Below are positions 9,455 to 18,411 of a stretch of 64,000 nucleotides of DNA, piece by piece (within the stretch, counting starts at the first letter, position 1; the number at the start of each line of letters is the position of its first letter). Source of the DNA: Vibrio ostreae (lineage in GTDB: Bacteria > Pseudomonadota > Gammaproteobacteria > Enterobacterales > Vibrionaceae); NCBI RefSeq assembly GCF_019226825.1, contig NZ_CP076643.1, positions 3,286,001 through 3,350,000 of the forward strand. The letters are read 5' to 3'. A program made the position numbers and the translations under genes. The notes below the pieces were generated by a model. The model saw nothing but the letters and a program-made list of their open reading frames with translations. It ran no database searches and was not told the DNA's origin.

Positions 9455-9483
9455 TTGAACGGATAAGTCAGGTATTAGATAAT
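9455..9483 (+). promoter_or_regulatory. Candidate erpA promoter
   Basis: TTGAAC (9455-9460) and GATAAT (9478-9483) are separated by exactly 17 bp, leaving an 86-base region before the erpA GTG. It lies in the hemL-erpA divergent gap. Confidence 0.6.
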
Positions 9484-9569
9484 CATCGCTATAGCTAAAT
9501 TACACTGACCTGTCGCCAAGGTATTTTTTCCTGAGCGAACGGGCACTGACACGACTGAGAGAGGTCATC

Positions 9570-9911
9570 GTGAGCGAAGTAAATGTACCATTATCCTTTT
9601 CGGATGCGGCAGCAACACGAGTAAAAGCTCTGATTGCGGAAGAAGAAAACCCGGCGCTGAAACTGCGTGTCTACATCACTGGTGGCGGCTGCAGTGGTTT
9701 CCAGTACGGTTTTACCTTTGATGAAAACGTCAATGACGGTGATACCGAGATCGTTAACAGCGGTGTGACCCTGGTGGTAGACCCGATGAGCCTGCAATAC
9801 CTGATTGGCGGCATTGTTGATTACACCGAAGGTCTGGAAGGCTCGCGTTTCTTTGTCAACAACCCAAATGCGACCACGACTTGTGGTTGTGGAGCCTCTT
9901 TCAGCGTCTGA
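9570..9911 (+). CDS. erpA: A-type iron-sulfur carrier ErpA
   Basis: A 113-residue HesB/IscA-type Fe-S carrier that passes clusters to apoproteins such as IspG. The three cluster-binding cysteines are C41 ([11 protein letters not shown]), C105 and C107 ([10 protein letters not shown]). It uses a GTG start preceded by GAGAGAGG; length and N-terminus ([14 protein letters not shown]) match ErpA rather than IscA. It is monocistronic, with its own promoter and a terminator downstream. Confidence 0.95.
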   Translation: MSEVNVPLSFSDAAATRVKALIAEEENPALKLRVYITGGGCSGFQYGFTFDENVNDGDTEIVNSGVTLVVDPMSLQYLIGGIVDYTEGLEGSRFFVNNPNATTTCGCGASFSV

Positions 9912-10006
9912 TCCTGACCGCACGTGTCTTACTGACCACAGCGTTTTCCCGAACGCATGGTGCTGGTGCGAATTGGTGCTTGGTGCGAATTTGGCGACAA
10001 CCGATA

Positions 10007-10046
10007 ATAAAAATCAGCCCGGCTAAGCCGCGGCTGATTTTTTATT
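10007..10046 (+). terminator. Terminator after erpA
   Basis: A nested stem: AAATCAGCC pairs with GGCTGATTT around an inner CGGC-TAA-GCCG, and a T-run follows. It also has an A-run on the 5' side and can serve the convergent M23 peptidase gene. Confidence 0.85.
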
Positions 10047-10088
10047 TGCACTGCAAGCTGTTTTGCCCCGCATGAGCGTACCGCGTGG

Positions 10089-11387
10089 TTAGTTTTTGGC
10101 GTACAGCAACTCACTATAGCGGTTTAAATTTTTGAGGCGAATTTTGGCGTTAGCGATAAAGGTCTCTTTGGCTTTACCCTTCAGCGACTTGGATTGTGGC
10201 AAATCAACGGTACGCGGATTCTTATGCACGCCATTGACCAGGAACTCATAGTGTAAGTGAGGACCGGTAACCCGGCCGGTGCCACCCAGAGTTCCGATGA
10301 CCTGACCCTGTTTGACTCGCTGACCGGTTTTGACGGTACGTCGTGTCAGGTGCAGATACTTGGTGATATAGGTGTTGCTGTGACGGATAAACACATAGTT
10401 ACCGTTGAACTGGTTGTAGCTCGACTTCTCAACAATACCATCACCGGCGGCCCAAATCGGTGTGCCGACCGGAGCGGCGTAGTCGGTGCCGCGGTGTGGA
10501 CGAACCTGACCGGTCACCGGATGCAGGCGACGCGGGTTGAAGTTGGAAGAGACGCGGCGAAAATCAAGTGGTGAGCGCAGGAAGGCTTTCTTCATCGCCC
10601 GTCCGGTCTCATCGTAGTAGTTACCGGTATTGTCATCGAGAATAGCGGTGAAAGTGGTGCCCTGGTTGGTGAACATGGCGGCAATAATGTTGCCCCGTCC
10701 AATCACTTCGCCTTCGACCACTTTTTCCTGAAACAGCAGCTTAAAGGTATCGCCGGCACGGATATCGAGGGCAAAGTCGATGTCCCAGCCAAAAATTCCG
10801 GCCAGTTCCATGATCTGGTTTGCCGTCAGGCCCGCTCCGACTGCCGCATTCCAGAAGTTGGAGCTGATCTCGGCCTGAGAATAGTTGTACTGATAAACAA
10901 TCTCTTTTTTATCAAAGCTCGAGGTGTAATCAGTACCGGATTCCGTTTTGGTGACCACGAAAGTTTCTTCAGCACTGATGCGTCGCTTGAGCTGAATCAG
11001 TTCATTATTTTCATCAAAGCCAAATTGTAAGCGGTCGCCCGGACGCAGGCGAGACAACTGATTATTGATTTCATCGTTGCTGGAGGTCAGGGCATACAGT
11101 TGACGTGAAGACAGCCCCAGGCGCTGGAACAGCACGGCGGCGCTTTCGCCCGGATTGACCACATGGGTTTCCCAACGCAGTAAAGTGGTCGGCAGAATAG
11201 TCGCGCCAGGCGACAAGGCTTCGCTGTCGATCGCCAATGGGTAATGGCGGCCGACTTGCAGCCGTTCTGAATCGTCTCTCAGATCTTCCGGATTTGGCAA
11301 AAAAAACAGTGCAGTGACGATCAAGGCACTGAACAGGGCGATGAGTGCCCGGTGCATCCATGGAAGTCGAGCAAAAATAGCAAGCAT
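10089..11387 (-). CDS. M23-family murein DD-endopeptidase (MepM/Shy type)
   Basis: A 432-residue cell-wall hydrolase. One N-terminal membrane span (about residues 12-30) anchors it to the inner membrane. Next come an OapA/LysM-like domain (about 70-130) and a central regulatory domain. The LytM/M23 zinc peptidase domain carries ligands H298 and D302 (PHRGTDYAAP) and H377/H379 (GPHLHYEF). It cleaves D,D-crosslinks so that the sacculus can grow. I recall V. cholerae having three such enzymes (ShyA, ShyB, ShyC) and this locus resembling shyC, but I do not commit to the symbol. The start codon lacks a strong ribosome site, so a slightly different start is possible. Confidence 0.9.
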   Translation of the reverse strand: MLAIFARLPWMHRALIALFSALIVTALFFLPNPEDLRDDSERLQVGRHYPLAIDSEALSPGATILPTTLLRWETHVVNPGESAAVLFQRLGLSSRQLYALTSSNDEINNQLSRLRPGDRLQFGFDENNELIQLKRRISAEETFVVTKTESGTDYTSSFDKKEIVYQYNYSQAEISSNFWNAAVGAGLTANQIMELAGIFGWDIDFALDIRAGDTFKLLFQEKVVEGEVIGRGNIIAAMFTNQGTTFTAILDDNTGNYYDETGRAMKKAFLRSPLDFRRVSSNFNPRRLHPVTGQVRPHRGTDYAAPVGTPIWAAGDGIVEKSSYNQFNGNYVFIRHSNTYITKYLHLTRRTVKTGQRVKQGQVIGTLGGTGRVTGPHLHYEFLVNGVHKNPRTVDLPQSKSLKGKAKETFIANAKIRLKNLNRYSELLYAKN

Positions 11388-11443
11388 ACTCGGGTTCGTT
11401 CAATGATTAATTAACAAAAACGCTAGTTCGTTAGTCTAACTGG

Positions 11444-11473
11444 TTTCAAAATGCATCGCTATTCAAGTAATAT
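11444..11473 (+). promoter_or_regulatory. Candidate tyrS promoter
   Basis: TTTCAA (11444-11449), an 18-bp spacer and TAATAT (11468-11473), 45 bases before the tyrS ATG in the divergent gap with the M23 peptidase gene. Confidence 0.45.
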
Positions 11474-11517
11474 GTCAAACTATTAAATTTTTGCCAAATC
11501 TGTGGGAGTGAACAAGA

Positions 11518-12705
11518 ATGGCGAGTATTGAAGCCGCTTTAGCTGAGATTAAGCGTGGTGTTGAAGAGCTGATTCCGGAAGAAGAGCTGATTGCCAAATT
11601 GAAAGAAGGCCGTCCTCTGCGTATCAAATTGGGCGCGGATCCAACAGCGCCGGACATTCACCTTGGTCACACGGTGATCCTCAACAAACTGCGTGCATTC
11701 CAGGATCTGGGCCATCAGGTGACGTTCCTGATCGGTGACTTTACCGGTATGGTCGGTGACCCGACTGGTAAGAATACCACTCGTCCGCCTCTGACCCGTG
11801 AAGATGTACTGCGTAACGCAGAGACTTACAAGCAGCAGGTATTTAAGATCCTCGATCCACAAAAGACCACGATTCAGTTTAACTCTGAATGGCTGTCTGA
11901 ACTGGGCGCAGAAGGCATGATTCGCCTGGCGGCTAACCAGACTGTTGCGCGTATGCTTGAGCGTGATGATTTCAAAAAGCGTTACAACAATGGTCAGCCT
12001 ATCGCGATTCATGAATTCATGTATCCACTCCTGCAGGGTTATGATTCAGTGGCGATGGAAACTGACGTAGAGCTGGGTGGTACCGACCAGAAATTCAACC
12101 TGCTGATGGGACGTGAGCTGCAAAAAGCCAACGGTCAGAAGCCTCAGGTGGTGTTGATGATGCCGCTGCTGGTTGGTCTGGACGGTGAGAAGAAGATGTC
12201 TAAGTCAGCCAACAACTATATTGGTGTGGCTGATGCGCCAAGCGAGATGTTTGGTAAGATCATGTCGATCTCTGATGATCTGATGTGGAGCTACTACGAG
12301 CTGCTGTCATTCCGTCCACTGGAAGAGCTGGCGCAGTTTAAAGCTGATGTAGCGAATGGTAAAAACCCGCGTGATGTGAAAATCCTGCTGGCGAAAGAGA
12401 TCATTGCCCGTTTCCATACCGAAGCGGACGCAGATGCGGCAGAACAAGAGTTCATCAACCGCTTCCAAAAAGGTGCGATGCCGGATGAGATGCCAGAGTT
12501 TGAATTTGACGCAGGTATCGCGATTGCCAACCTGCTGAAAGAAGCGGGCCTGGTCGGTTCGACGTCGGATGCTCTGCGTATGATCAAGCAGGGTGCTGCG
12601 AAACAGGACGGCGAGAAAATCGAAGACGCCAAACTGATTCCGGCTGCTGGCACGGCAGTGTACCAGGTTGGTAAACGTAAGTTTGCCCGAGTCACCGTCA
12701 AGTAA
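11518..12705 (+). CDS. tyrS: Tyrosyl-tRNA synthetase
   Basis: A 395-residue class I aminoacyl-tRNA synthetase that charges tRNA-Tyr. The HIGH motif is HLGH (residues 48-51) and the KMSKS motif is at 226-230. Length and the [19 protein letters not shown] region mark it as the shorter type-2 TyrS, distinct from the 424-residue E. coli enzyme. The C-terminal 70 residues form an S4-like tRNA-binding domain. A GGGAG Shine-Dalgarno precedes the ATG. Confidence 0.96.
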   Translation: MASIEAALAEIKRGVEELIPEEELIAKLKEGRPLRIKLGADPTAPDIHLGHTVILNKLRAFQDLGHQVTFLIGDFTGMVGDPTGKNTTRPPLTREDVLRNAETYKQQVFKILDPQKTTIQFNSEWLSELGAEGMIRLAANQTVARMLERDDFKKRYNNGQPIAIHEFMYPLLQGYDSVAMETDVELGGTDQKFNLLMGRELQKANGQKPQVVLMMPLLVGLDGEKKMSKSANNYIGVADAPSEMFGKIMSISDDLMWSYYELLSFRPLEELAQFKADVANGKNPRDVKILLAKEIIARFHTEADADAAEQEFINRFQKGAMPDEMPEFEFDAGIAIANLLKEAGLVGSTSDALRMIKQGAAKQDGEKIEDAKLIPAAGTAVYQVGKRKFARVTVK

Positions 12706-12807
12706 CCGCGTACACCATCGGTTAGCCGAGAGACCGGCAATCTTTGCTGCTTTCGCCGCAGTTTCGTGACATGTGAAGCAAAAAGCTACCAGTAGCACAA
12801 AAGCAAC

Positions 12808-12831
12808 AAGCGCCGCTCAGGCGCTTTTTTT
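12808..12831 (+). terminator. Terminator after tyrS
   Basis: AAGCGCC-GCTCA-GGCGCTT followed by a run of seven T. Confidence 0.9.
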
Positions 12832-12888
12832 ATGCGCAGGTTATATGCACGCCGCATCTTTTTGCGTTGAAAGGGGATAATCACCGGG

Positions 12889-13320
12889 TTATAGCGGATT
12901 ATCTGGTTCCGCAGAGGCGGAATCGGGATCCGGCTGGTAAGTTTTAAGACGCAGAATAAACCAGGTTTCAAACACCAGCAGCCCGACGATGGCATATTGC
13001 CAGTGAGTGCCCTGAGCCACGAAGTACCATACCGAACCCATTGAAAGCCAGATTAACAGCAGAGACTGCACTTTCTCGGTGCGGGTAAAGCCGCGACCAT
13101 AATAGAGACGTGTCGCCAGCGGCCCCAGCTGTTTGTGCTGTAATAGCCAGCTCTGGAATTTGGGTGACGACACACCAAAACAGTACAGCGCCAAGAGCAG
13201 GAAAGGTACTGTCGGCAACAGCGGCACTGTTGCTCCAATAAGACCGAGAATGACACAGGTCATACCGACGCAATGATAGCCTTTGCGCTTAATGCGACTC
13301 ATGGGGCGCGGCTGATGCAT
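12889..13320 (-). CDS. YbaN-like DUF454 inner-membrane protein
   Basis: A 143-residue small membrane protein. The N-terminal RKGYHCVGMTCVILGLIGATVPLLPTVP block (read in parts) and the later SPKFQSWLL and TRTEKVQSLLLIW segments match the DUF454/YbaN family, whose role is unknown. Three to four hydrophobic stretches are present. The start at 13320 is chosen because AGGAGGG sits just upstream; the frame is open 21 codons further. The C-terminal tail (YQPDPDSASAEPDNPL) is polar and acidic. It converges with tyrS and lies between tyrS and dacB, and nothing in the context reveals its job. Confidence 0.82.
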   Translation of the reverse strand: MHQPRPMSRIKRKGYHCVGMTCVILGLIGATVPLLPTVPFLLLALYCFGVSSPKFQSWLLQHKQLGPLATRLYYGRGFTRTEKVQSLLLIWLSMGSVWYFVAQGTHWQYAIVGLLVFETWFILRLKTYQPDPDSASAEPDNPL

Positions 13321-13495
13321 AATCCCTCCTGCTAACCTGCATGATGCGGGTTGTTTCGTCCTGATTGGGGCTTTCATTCTCATCAGTATCGGAGTCGGTC
13401 AGCGTGTTGTCGAGTCTGAAGTGCATATCCGCACAGGTTTTAGTCTGCTCATTTTCTGGTTACTGCATATGTTCGGGTGACGGAATGTTTTCTGA

Positions 13496-14938
13496 TTACG
13501 GCGCATTGGAGGTTTTGTGCTCGCTATTGATTAGCGCGCGGTAAAACTCATTTTCAAAGCGGGTGATCGGCGCCTCTTCAGCGCTGTCACTGTCACGTTG
13601 GTTGGGAAAGTAATCAGTCACGTACTGGATAAACAGTGTATCAGGCTGACCTTTATCATCCAGAGCGAAGCCCATCATATTATAGGTTCCGTACAGTGAA
13701 CCGCTTTTGGCACGAATGTGGCCGCGAATGTTATCGCTGCGCATACTGCGGCGGTATTTAAGCGTCCCGCTTTCTCCGGCAACCGGCAGCATGGCCAGCA
13801 CGCCCAGTTTGGCGTCATTCTGCCACAGATAGTGCAGGATCTGGCGCATGGTGTCGAGCCGGATGCGGTTGTTACGTGATAATCCCGAGCCGTCAACGAG
13901 CTGGGCATCCTGCAGAGAAATACCGGTGCGGCTGAAGATAATCTGCTTAATCGCCTCGGTACCGTTACTGAAACTGCCGGGCTGTAGGAAAAAACGTCGT
14001 CCGAGCGTTTTGGTCACAGTATCGGCAATCAGGTTATCCGATTTTTTCAGCATCTTGTCCAGCAGCTCCGCCAGTGGTGCCGAGCGATGGATGGCCACCT
14101 GCTGACTCGGCGCATCTTGTGGCAGACTACCGATACGAATTTCACCATGCAGAGTGATGCCGAGCTGATTGAGCAGGGCGTAAACACGACGTTTTAGGTA
14201 GAGCTCAGTGTTCTGCACGGCAAACTTGAGTGGCATAGGCTGCTTACGCTGCGCCAGACAGCCGGACAGATGGTAGGCATTATCCATCCCGGCATTCAGT
14301 TCCAGATCGCAATGCTCACTTTTCTGCTGCACCTTGCTGACGCTGCGAGCATTGGTCGTGACCTGTACCGGATAGTGTTTGGGGACGAACACCCGGGTTG
14401 CGCCGTCTGCCTGAGTATAGATAGAAGCCTGAATGCAGTTTCCGTCCAGGTTCATGGCACTGGCCGGCGCGCTGTAGCAGACCCCGGTAATATCCCAGGG
14501 CCAGCCGACTGCGCGCTCGTAGCCGTTAAAGGCGCTGTTATCCAGCCATAGATCACCATCGATGTCTTTGCCCTGTTTATCACGTAACTGGGTCAGCAGT
14601 TGCGTTAAGTCTTCGCTGCTCAGGGTCGGGTCGCCGGAGAAGATCACCGCTGTGCCCGCGCGACTGCTGCGCAGTTCGGTCTCAAAGCGAAAATCAGCCC
14701 CCAGCTCAAGTAGCGCCGCCAGTGCGGTGACCACTTTCAGAGTGCTGGCCGGCGGGAAATAGTCGCCGGTCTGCTGGACTAAACGCGGCTGCGATGCCGA
14801 TAAAGGTTGGATCAGTAACCCGGTTCGGGCTCCCGAGGGAAGCAGGTCAGTGGCTGCAGGAGTGGCCATTACGGCCGGCATCAGCAGAGAGGCACACAGC
14901 AGGCTGACTAACCGTCTGGCGCAATGGGAAAAATACAT
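13496..14938 (-). CDS. dacB: D-alanyl-D-alanine carboxypeptidase/endopeptidase PBP4
   Basis: A 480-residue periplasmic penicillin-binding protein 4 that trims and opens peptidoglycan crosslinks. Signal peptide residues 1-26 (ending PAVMA). Catalytic triad motifs are all present: S65-x-x-K68 (PASTLKVV), S300-D-N302 (KKSDNLIAD) and K411-S-G413 (RAKSGSLYGT). The large insert between the first two motifs is typical of PBP4. It lies downstream of ompU on the same strand but is separated from it by a terminator. Confidence 0.95.
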   Translation of the reverse strand: MYFSHCARRLVSLLCASLLMPAVMATPAATDLLPSGARTGLLIQPLSASQPRLVQQTGDYFPPASTLKVVTALAALLELGADFRFETELRSSRAGTAVIFSGDPTLSSEDLTQLLTQLRDKQGKDIDGDLWLDNSAFNGYERAVGWPWDITGVCYSAPASAMNLDGNCIQASIYTQADGATRVFVPKHYPVQVTTNARSVSKVQQKSEHCDLELNAGMDNAYHLSGCLAQRKQPMPLKFAVQNTELYLKRRVYALLNQLGITLHGEIRIGSLPQDAPSQQVAIHRSAPLAELLDKMLKKSDNLIADTVTKTLGRRFFLQPGSFSNGTEAIKQIIFSRTGISLQDAQLVDGSGLSRNNRIRLDTMRQILHYLWQNDAKLGVLAMLPVAGESGTLKYRRSMRSDNIRGHIRAKSGSLYGTYNMMGFALDDKGQPDTLFIQYVTDYFPNQRDSDSAEEAPITRFENEFYRALINSEHKTSNAP

Positions 14939-14982
14939 GGTACTTGATGGCTGAGCAAGTGATGGGATGAGTATAGCGGGAT

Positions 14983-15010
14983 AAAAAAACGCCTGCTAGT
15001 CAGCAGGCGT
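14983..15010 (-). terminator. Terminator of ompU
   Basis: ACGCCTGCT / AGCAGGCGT (14989-14997 and 15002-15010) with a four-base loop; on the minus strand it is followed by a run of T. Confidence 0.9.
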
Positions 15011-15037
15011 TGGTAGATTGACCGGTTATTGTCAAAA

Positions 15038-16051
15038 TTAGAAGTCGTAACGCAGACCCAGGCCGATTTCGTCTTCTGACGCTGCTTTAGATGCAGTTGT
15101 ACGACCATTGTCAACAGAAACGATGGTATCGCCTTCATCGATCATGTTGAAGTTGTAAGAAACCCAAGCGCGGAAGTTTGGCTTGAAGAAGTACGCGGTT
15201 TCAAACGCCAGGTTGTCAACAGAAGTTTCGTTCTCTGTTTCTGCGTTGTTGTACGCTGCAGTGAACACAGTCTGACCCAGAGTGTACGCGGCTGCCAGCT
15301 CGTAGCCAGTGTAGTCAAGCTCTTGACGTTGGTCGTTTTGTTTGTCACCGTCAGTGTATACACCCGCGAAGTAGAAATCAGCGACGGTGTAAGAGGCTGC
15401 CAGCATGTACTCGTCAGCGCGGTCTTGCTCAGCGTAACCGGCACCGGCAGTGAAACCTGAATCACCGAATGCGTAGATGGCAGACAGTGAGTAACCATCT
15501 TGATCGTTGTCTCCGTACGAACCATCGTTCTCAGTATCACGGTCCGCAAAGCGGTAAGATGCGCGTAGAGCCAGATCATCAAACTGACCTTTGTATGCCA
15601 GCATGTTGTCCGAACGGTCAGATACAGTTAGTTTGTCTGCTGCTGTATTACCTGCGATACCAGAAAAGATATCGGTAAAGTCTGTGATTACACCCAGTGA
15701 ACCTTCGGTTTTACCGTAAGAAACCAGACCGAAGTTACCGCCCAGACCGGCGTACGCCAGACGAGTAGTGAAGTCATCGCTACCTGAATCGATGTTGCCT
15801 TGGTCGTTAGTTTTGATTTCCATTTCGTAGAAACCCAGACCGTACAGGCTGTCATTGATCGCCGTTTTACCCGCGATGTGTACACGTACGCGTGACGCAT
15901 CGTCGGCCTTGCTGTCTTGCATAGACAGACGACCTTCAACGCGGCCACCGATGTCCAGAGAAGTACCATCCTGGTTGTAAAGTTCAGCTGCTTGAGCGCC
16001 TGAAGCGATAGCTACAGTTGACACTGCAAGTGCAATCAGAGTCTTTTTCAT
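15038..16051 (-). CDS. ompU: Outer-membrane porin OmpU
   Basis: A 337-residue trimeric general porin of the Vibrio OmpU type. The start is MKKTLIALAVSTVAIASGAQ, preceded by AGGAC; the frame extends nine codons upstream without support. Signal peptide residues 1-21 are followed by mature AELYNQDG. Alternating beta strands run to the C-terminal phenylalanine (GLGLRYDF), the outer-membrane assembly signal. OmpU proteins admit hydrophilic solutes, confer bile and peptide resistance and bind host factors. In V. cholerae the gene is activated by ToxR; phased A-rich repeats upstream of this copy fit that. Confidence 0.95.
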   Translation of the reverse strand: MKKTLIALAVSTVAIASGAQAAELYNQDGTSLDIGGRVEGRLSMQDSKADDASRVRVHIAGKTAINDSLYGLGFYEMEIKTNDQGNIDSGSDDFTTRLAYAGLGGNFGLVSYGKTEGSLGVITDFTDIFSGIAGNTAADKLTVSDRSDNMLAYKGQFDDLALRASYRFADRDTENDGSYGDNDQDGYSLSAIYAFGDSGFTAGAGYAEQDRADEYMLAASYTVADFYFAGVYTDGDKQNDQRQELDYTGYELAAAYTLGQTVFTAAYNNAETENETSVDNLAFETAYFFKPNFRAWVSYNFNMIDEGDTIVSVDNGRTTASKAASEDEIGLGLRYDF

Positions 16052-16277
16052 TTTATTAAGTCCTAATTTACTGTCCATAAATCATTATTAGTGTCGCATC
16101 ACGATGCTGCCCGTGTGCGTTTAATCCCTAGCATTACTGATTCCGAATCTGAGCGTTGTCCGGGTAATTCAATACGTTAGAAATCGTGAGGTTAGTTTTA
16201 CCCTCAAAGTTCCTTAATGAGTTAGTAAAATGATATAAATCCCGCTTATGAACAGTGTTTTATTTAAGTTGGTAAAA

Positions 16278-16316
16278 AGTCAAGATTATGATTTTAAATG
16301 ATTTTTGTCTATTTTT
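16278..16316 (-). promoter_or_regulatory. ompU promoter with phased A-tract (ToxR-like) repeats
   Basis: Read on the minus strand, TAAAA-ATAGA-CAAAA-ATCAT-TTAAA places three A-rich elements at 10-bp intervals. This resembles the TNAAA-N5-TNAAA direct repeats reported for ToxR. They sit just upstream of a -35 element TTGACT (16278-16283). The -10 is less clear (TAAAAC at about 15 bp). The ompU leader would be about 200 bases. Confidence 0.5.
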
Positions 16317-16520
16317 ATACTTAATTGCACATCATGGTAAGATGGGCATCTTTATAAGTTTTTAGCTGTTTTAGGCGATTTTCTAAACCGGAGAAGTGTG
16401 CAGGGGATCACGCCATGCAACAGGTTTGGTGCCTAATCGCAATTTCTCTAACCGACACTTGAATTTGGATGATTTCGCCCGCATGTTTGTTTACACTAAA
16501 TGCAACGAATTCATCGAGTA

Positions 16521-16556
16521 CTACCTAATCCAGTGATACGGGTTGGGTAGTTTTGT
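16521..16556 (+). terminator. Intrinsic terminator in the greA leader
   Basis: CTACCTAATCC (16521-16531) pairs with GGGTTGGGTAG (16540-16550) over 11 bp including two G-U pairs; loop AGTGATAC; then TTTT-G-T-A-TT. It points toward greA and ends about 160 bases before its ATG, with no gene upstream on this strand. It therefore should end a short leader RNA, as GraL does in E. coli. Confidence 0.65.
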
Positions 16557-16718
16557 ATTGTCCAAAGAATGCCCTTCTTATTTGAAGTTACAGGACAGGC
16601 CTTTTGATTGAATAATACTATCCTTAATCAGGGCACAGCTATGCACGGATTGAGGCGTAAAGGCTGTCTGGCAGTGACAATGATGTCTTTGGGCATATCT
16701 ATGGCATAGAGGTATAAA

Positions 16719-17192
16719 ATGGAAAAAGTTCCAATGACTGTACGTGGCGCTCAGCTGCTGCGTGATGAACTGGATAGATTGCTGAAACTGCGTCCGAAGA
16801 TTTCTGAAGCAATTGCAGAAGCTCGTGAGCTGGGCGATCTGAAAGAAAATGCTGAATATCATGCCGCTCGTGAAGAGCAGGGCATCTGTGAAGCGCAGAT
16901 CCGTGATATCGAGTTTAAGTTGTCTGTTGCTCAGGTGATTGATGTCACTAAAATGGATAACAGCGGTAAAATCATTTTTGGTTCGACCGTGACTCTGATT
17001 GATGTCGATACGGATGCAGAGAAAACCTACCAGATCGTTGGTGAAGACGAAGCGGATATTAAAGCTGGCCGTATCTCGGTGAGCTCTCCGATTGCGCGTG
17101 GCCTGATCGGTAAGATGGAAGGTGATGAAGTTACCATCGTGACCCCGGGTGGCGAGAAAGTATTTGAAATCGATCGCGTAGATTACGTGTAA
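16719..17192 (+). CDS. greA: Transcription elongation factor GreA
   Basis: A 157-residue factor that enters the RNA polymerase secondary channel and stimulates cleavage of backtracked RNA. The N-terminal coiled coil (residues 1-75) bears the acidic tip [16 protein letters not shown], with the conserved D-x-x-E residues that chelate the catalytic Mg2+. The C-terminal FKBP-like domain follows ([16 protein letters not shown]). The Shine-Dalgarno AGAGG precedes the ATG. A terminator-bearing leader upstream suggests attenuation. Confidence 0.97.
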   Translation: MEKVPMTVRGAQLLRDELDRLLKLRPKISEAIAEARELGDLKENAEYHAAREEQGICEAQIRDIEFKLSVAQVIDVTKMDNSGKIIFGSTVTLIDVDTDAEKTYQIVGEDEADIKAGRISVSSPIARGLIGKMEGDEVTIVTPGGEKVFEIDRVDYV

Positions 17193-17220
17193 GCGATTCA
17201 AATTACTGAGTTTAAAAAGC

Positions 17221-17247
17221 AAAAAGGTCGCATCATGCGACCTTTTT
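17221..17247. terminator. Bidirectional terminator between greA and yhbY
   Basis: AAAAAGGTCGCA-TCA-TGCGACCTTTTT, a 12-bp perfect stem with A- and T-runs on both sides, serving convergent greA and yhbY. Confidence 0.93.
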
Positions 17248-17266
17248 GTAATCTTAAGTAACGAAA

Positions 17267-17563
17267 TTACTTACGTGGTAGTTCGATTTTACGTTGCTCA
17301 GAAGGACGGAAAAGAACCAGTACTTTACCAATAACCTGTACTTTTTCTGCTCCGGTTTCACGAACAATAGCATCCACAATCAGATGTTTTGTCTCGCGAT
17401 CTTCCGATACCACTTTCACTTTGATCAGTTCGTGGTGATCAAGCGCAATTTCGATTTCCGCCAAAACAGCTTCAGTCAGTCCGTTACCACCCATCAGCAC
17501 AACCGGCTTAAGGTTGTGTGCTAAGGCTTTGAGATGCTGTTTTTGTTTGTTGCTTAGGTTCAT
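17267..17563 (-). CDS. yhbY: CRM-domain ribosome assembly protein YhbY
   Basis: A 98-residue single-CRM-domain RNA-binding protein associated with pre-50S ribosomal particles. The start is at [20 protein letters not shown]; the frame is open 18 codons upstream but no family member begins there. The CRM signature [28 protein letters not shown] (seen in segments) includes the GxxG loop. Divergent from rlmE, another 50S maturation gene, as in E. coli. Confidence 0.94.
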   Translation of the reverse strand: MNLSNKQKQHLKALAHNLKPVVLMGGNGLTEAVLAEIEIALDHHELIKVKVVSEDRETKHLIVDAIVRETGAEKVQVIGKVLVLFRPSEQRKIELPRK

Positions 17564-17682
17564 TACGCGCCCAATTTTCTTTAATATTAGGGTTGAAAAA
17601 CGACATTTTAACGCCATCTATCATGGAAGACTATATTTTCTACCATACTTTCTCAGATAGAGGCTGCTTAGTTAGGAATCGA

Positions 17683-18312
17683 ATGAGTAAACAGAAGCAT
17701 TCGGCGAGCTCAGGCCGCTGGTTGAAAGAACATTTTGACGATAAATACGTTAATGAAGCCAAGAAGAAAGGTTACCGTTCTCGTGCTATCTTCAAAATTG
17801 AAGAGATTCAGAATAAAGACAAACTGTTACAGTCTGGGATGACCGTGGTTGACCTCGGGGCGGCTCCGGGAGGCTGGTCACAGTATGCCGCTGGTATCGT
17901 TGGCGAGGAAGGGCAGGTGATCGCCTGTGACATTCTGCCGATGGACTCGATTGCCGGTGTGGCCTTTTTGCAGGGCGACTTCCGGGAAGAGTCGGTACTG
18001 GATGCGCTACTGGAGCGGATCCAACCGGACATGGTTGACGTAGTAATGTCTGACATGGCGCCTAACATGGCCGGAAACCAGTCCGTTGACCAGCCACGCG
18101 CTATGTATCTGGTCGAATTAGCATTAGATATGTGTCGACAAGTTCTTGCACCTAATGGTAGTTTTGTGGTCAAAGTGTTTCAGGGCGAAGGTTTTGACCA
18201 GTATGTTAAAGATGTACGCAGTCTGTTCAAAGCGGTCAAAATCCGTAAACCTGATTCTTCAAGGGCACGTTCCCGCGAAGTGTATATCGTCGCTACCGGT
18301 TACAAAGGTTAA
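17683..18312 (+). CDS. rlmE: 23S rRNA 2'-O-ribose U2552 methyltransferase RlmE
   Basis: A 209-residue FtsJ/RrmJ methyltransferase acting on U2552 in the A-loop of the 50S subunit. The K-D-K-E catalytic tetrad falls at K38, D124, K164 and E199, identical to E. coli numbering. SAM-binding [13 protein letters not shown] is at residues 55-67. The start at 17683 follows TAGGA; an upstream in-frame ATG would add 30 codons without homology. ftsH follows 99 bases downstream, the usual rlmE-ftsH pair. Confidence 0.96.
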   Translation: MSKQKHSASSGRWLKEHFDDKYVNEAKKKGYRSRAIFKIEEIQNKDKLLQSGMTVVDLGAAPGGWSQYAAGIVGEEGQVIACDILPMDSIAGVAFLQGDFREESVLDALLERIQPDMVDVVMSDMAPNMAGNQSVDQPRAMYLVELALDMCRQVLAPNGSFVVKVFQGEGFDQYVKDVRSLFKAVKIRKPDSSRARSREVYIVATGYKG

Positions 18313-18411
18313 CGATTTAACCCAGGCTGGCGAAAGTTAACACTATGGCTACAGCCAGAAAACTGTAGTACCCTACCTTTAATTACAACTAGTTATCGCG
18401 AGGCTTACACC

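Larger units (their letters stand above)
16052..16718. other. 667-bp divergent control region between ompU and greA
   Basis: No convincing protein gene is present. From left to right it holds the ompU 5' leader, an AT-rich ompU promoter with phased A-tracts (16278-16316), a region with weak pairing (16374-16440) that includes a 15-codon ORF at 16415, an intrinsic terminator (16521-16556), and the greA ribosome site (AGAGG at 16708-16712). Confidence 0.7.

Noticed and set aside
11430..11440. GTTAG-T-CTAAC palindrome between the M23 peptidase gene and tyrS
   Set aside because: It resembles the MarR-type operators in its half-sites, but the spacer is one base rather than five, so I do not count it as a third site.
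16381..16440. Possible riboswitch in the greA leader
   Set aside because: I compared it by eye with TPP, glycine, c-di-GMP and FMN consensus elements and saw no match; kept only as a structured leader.
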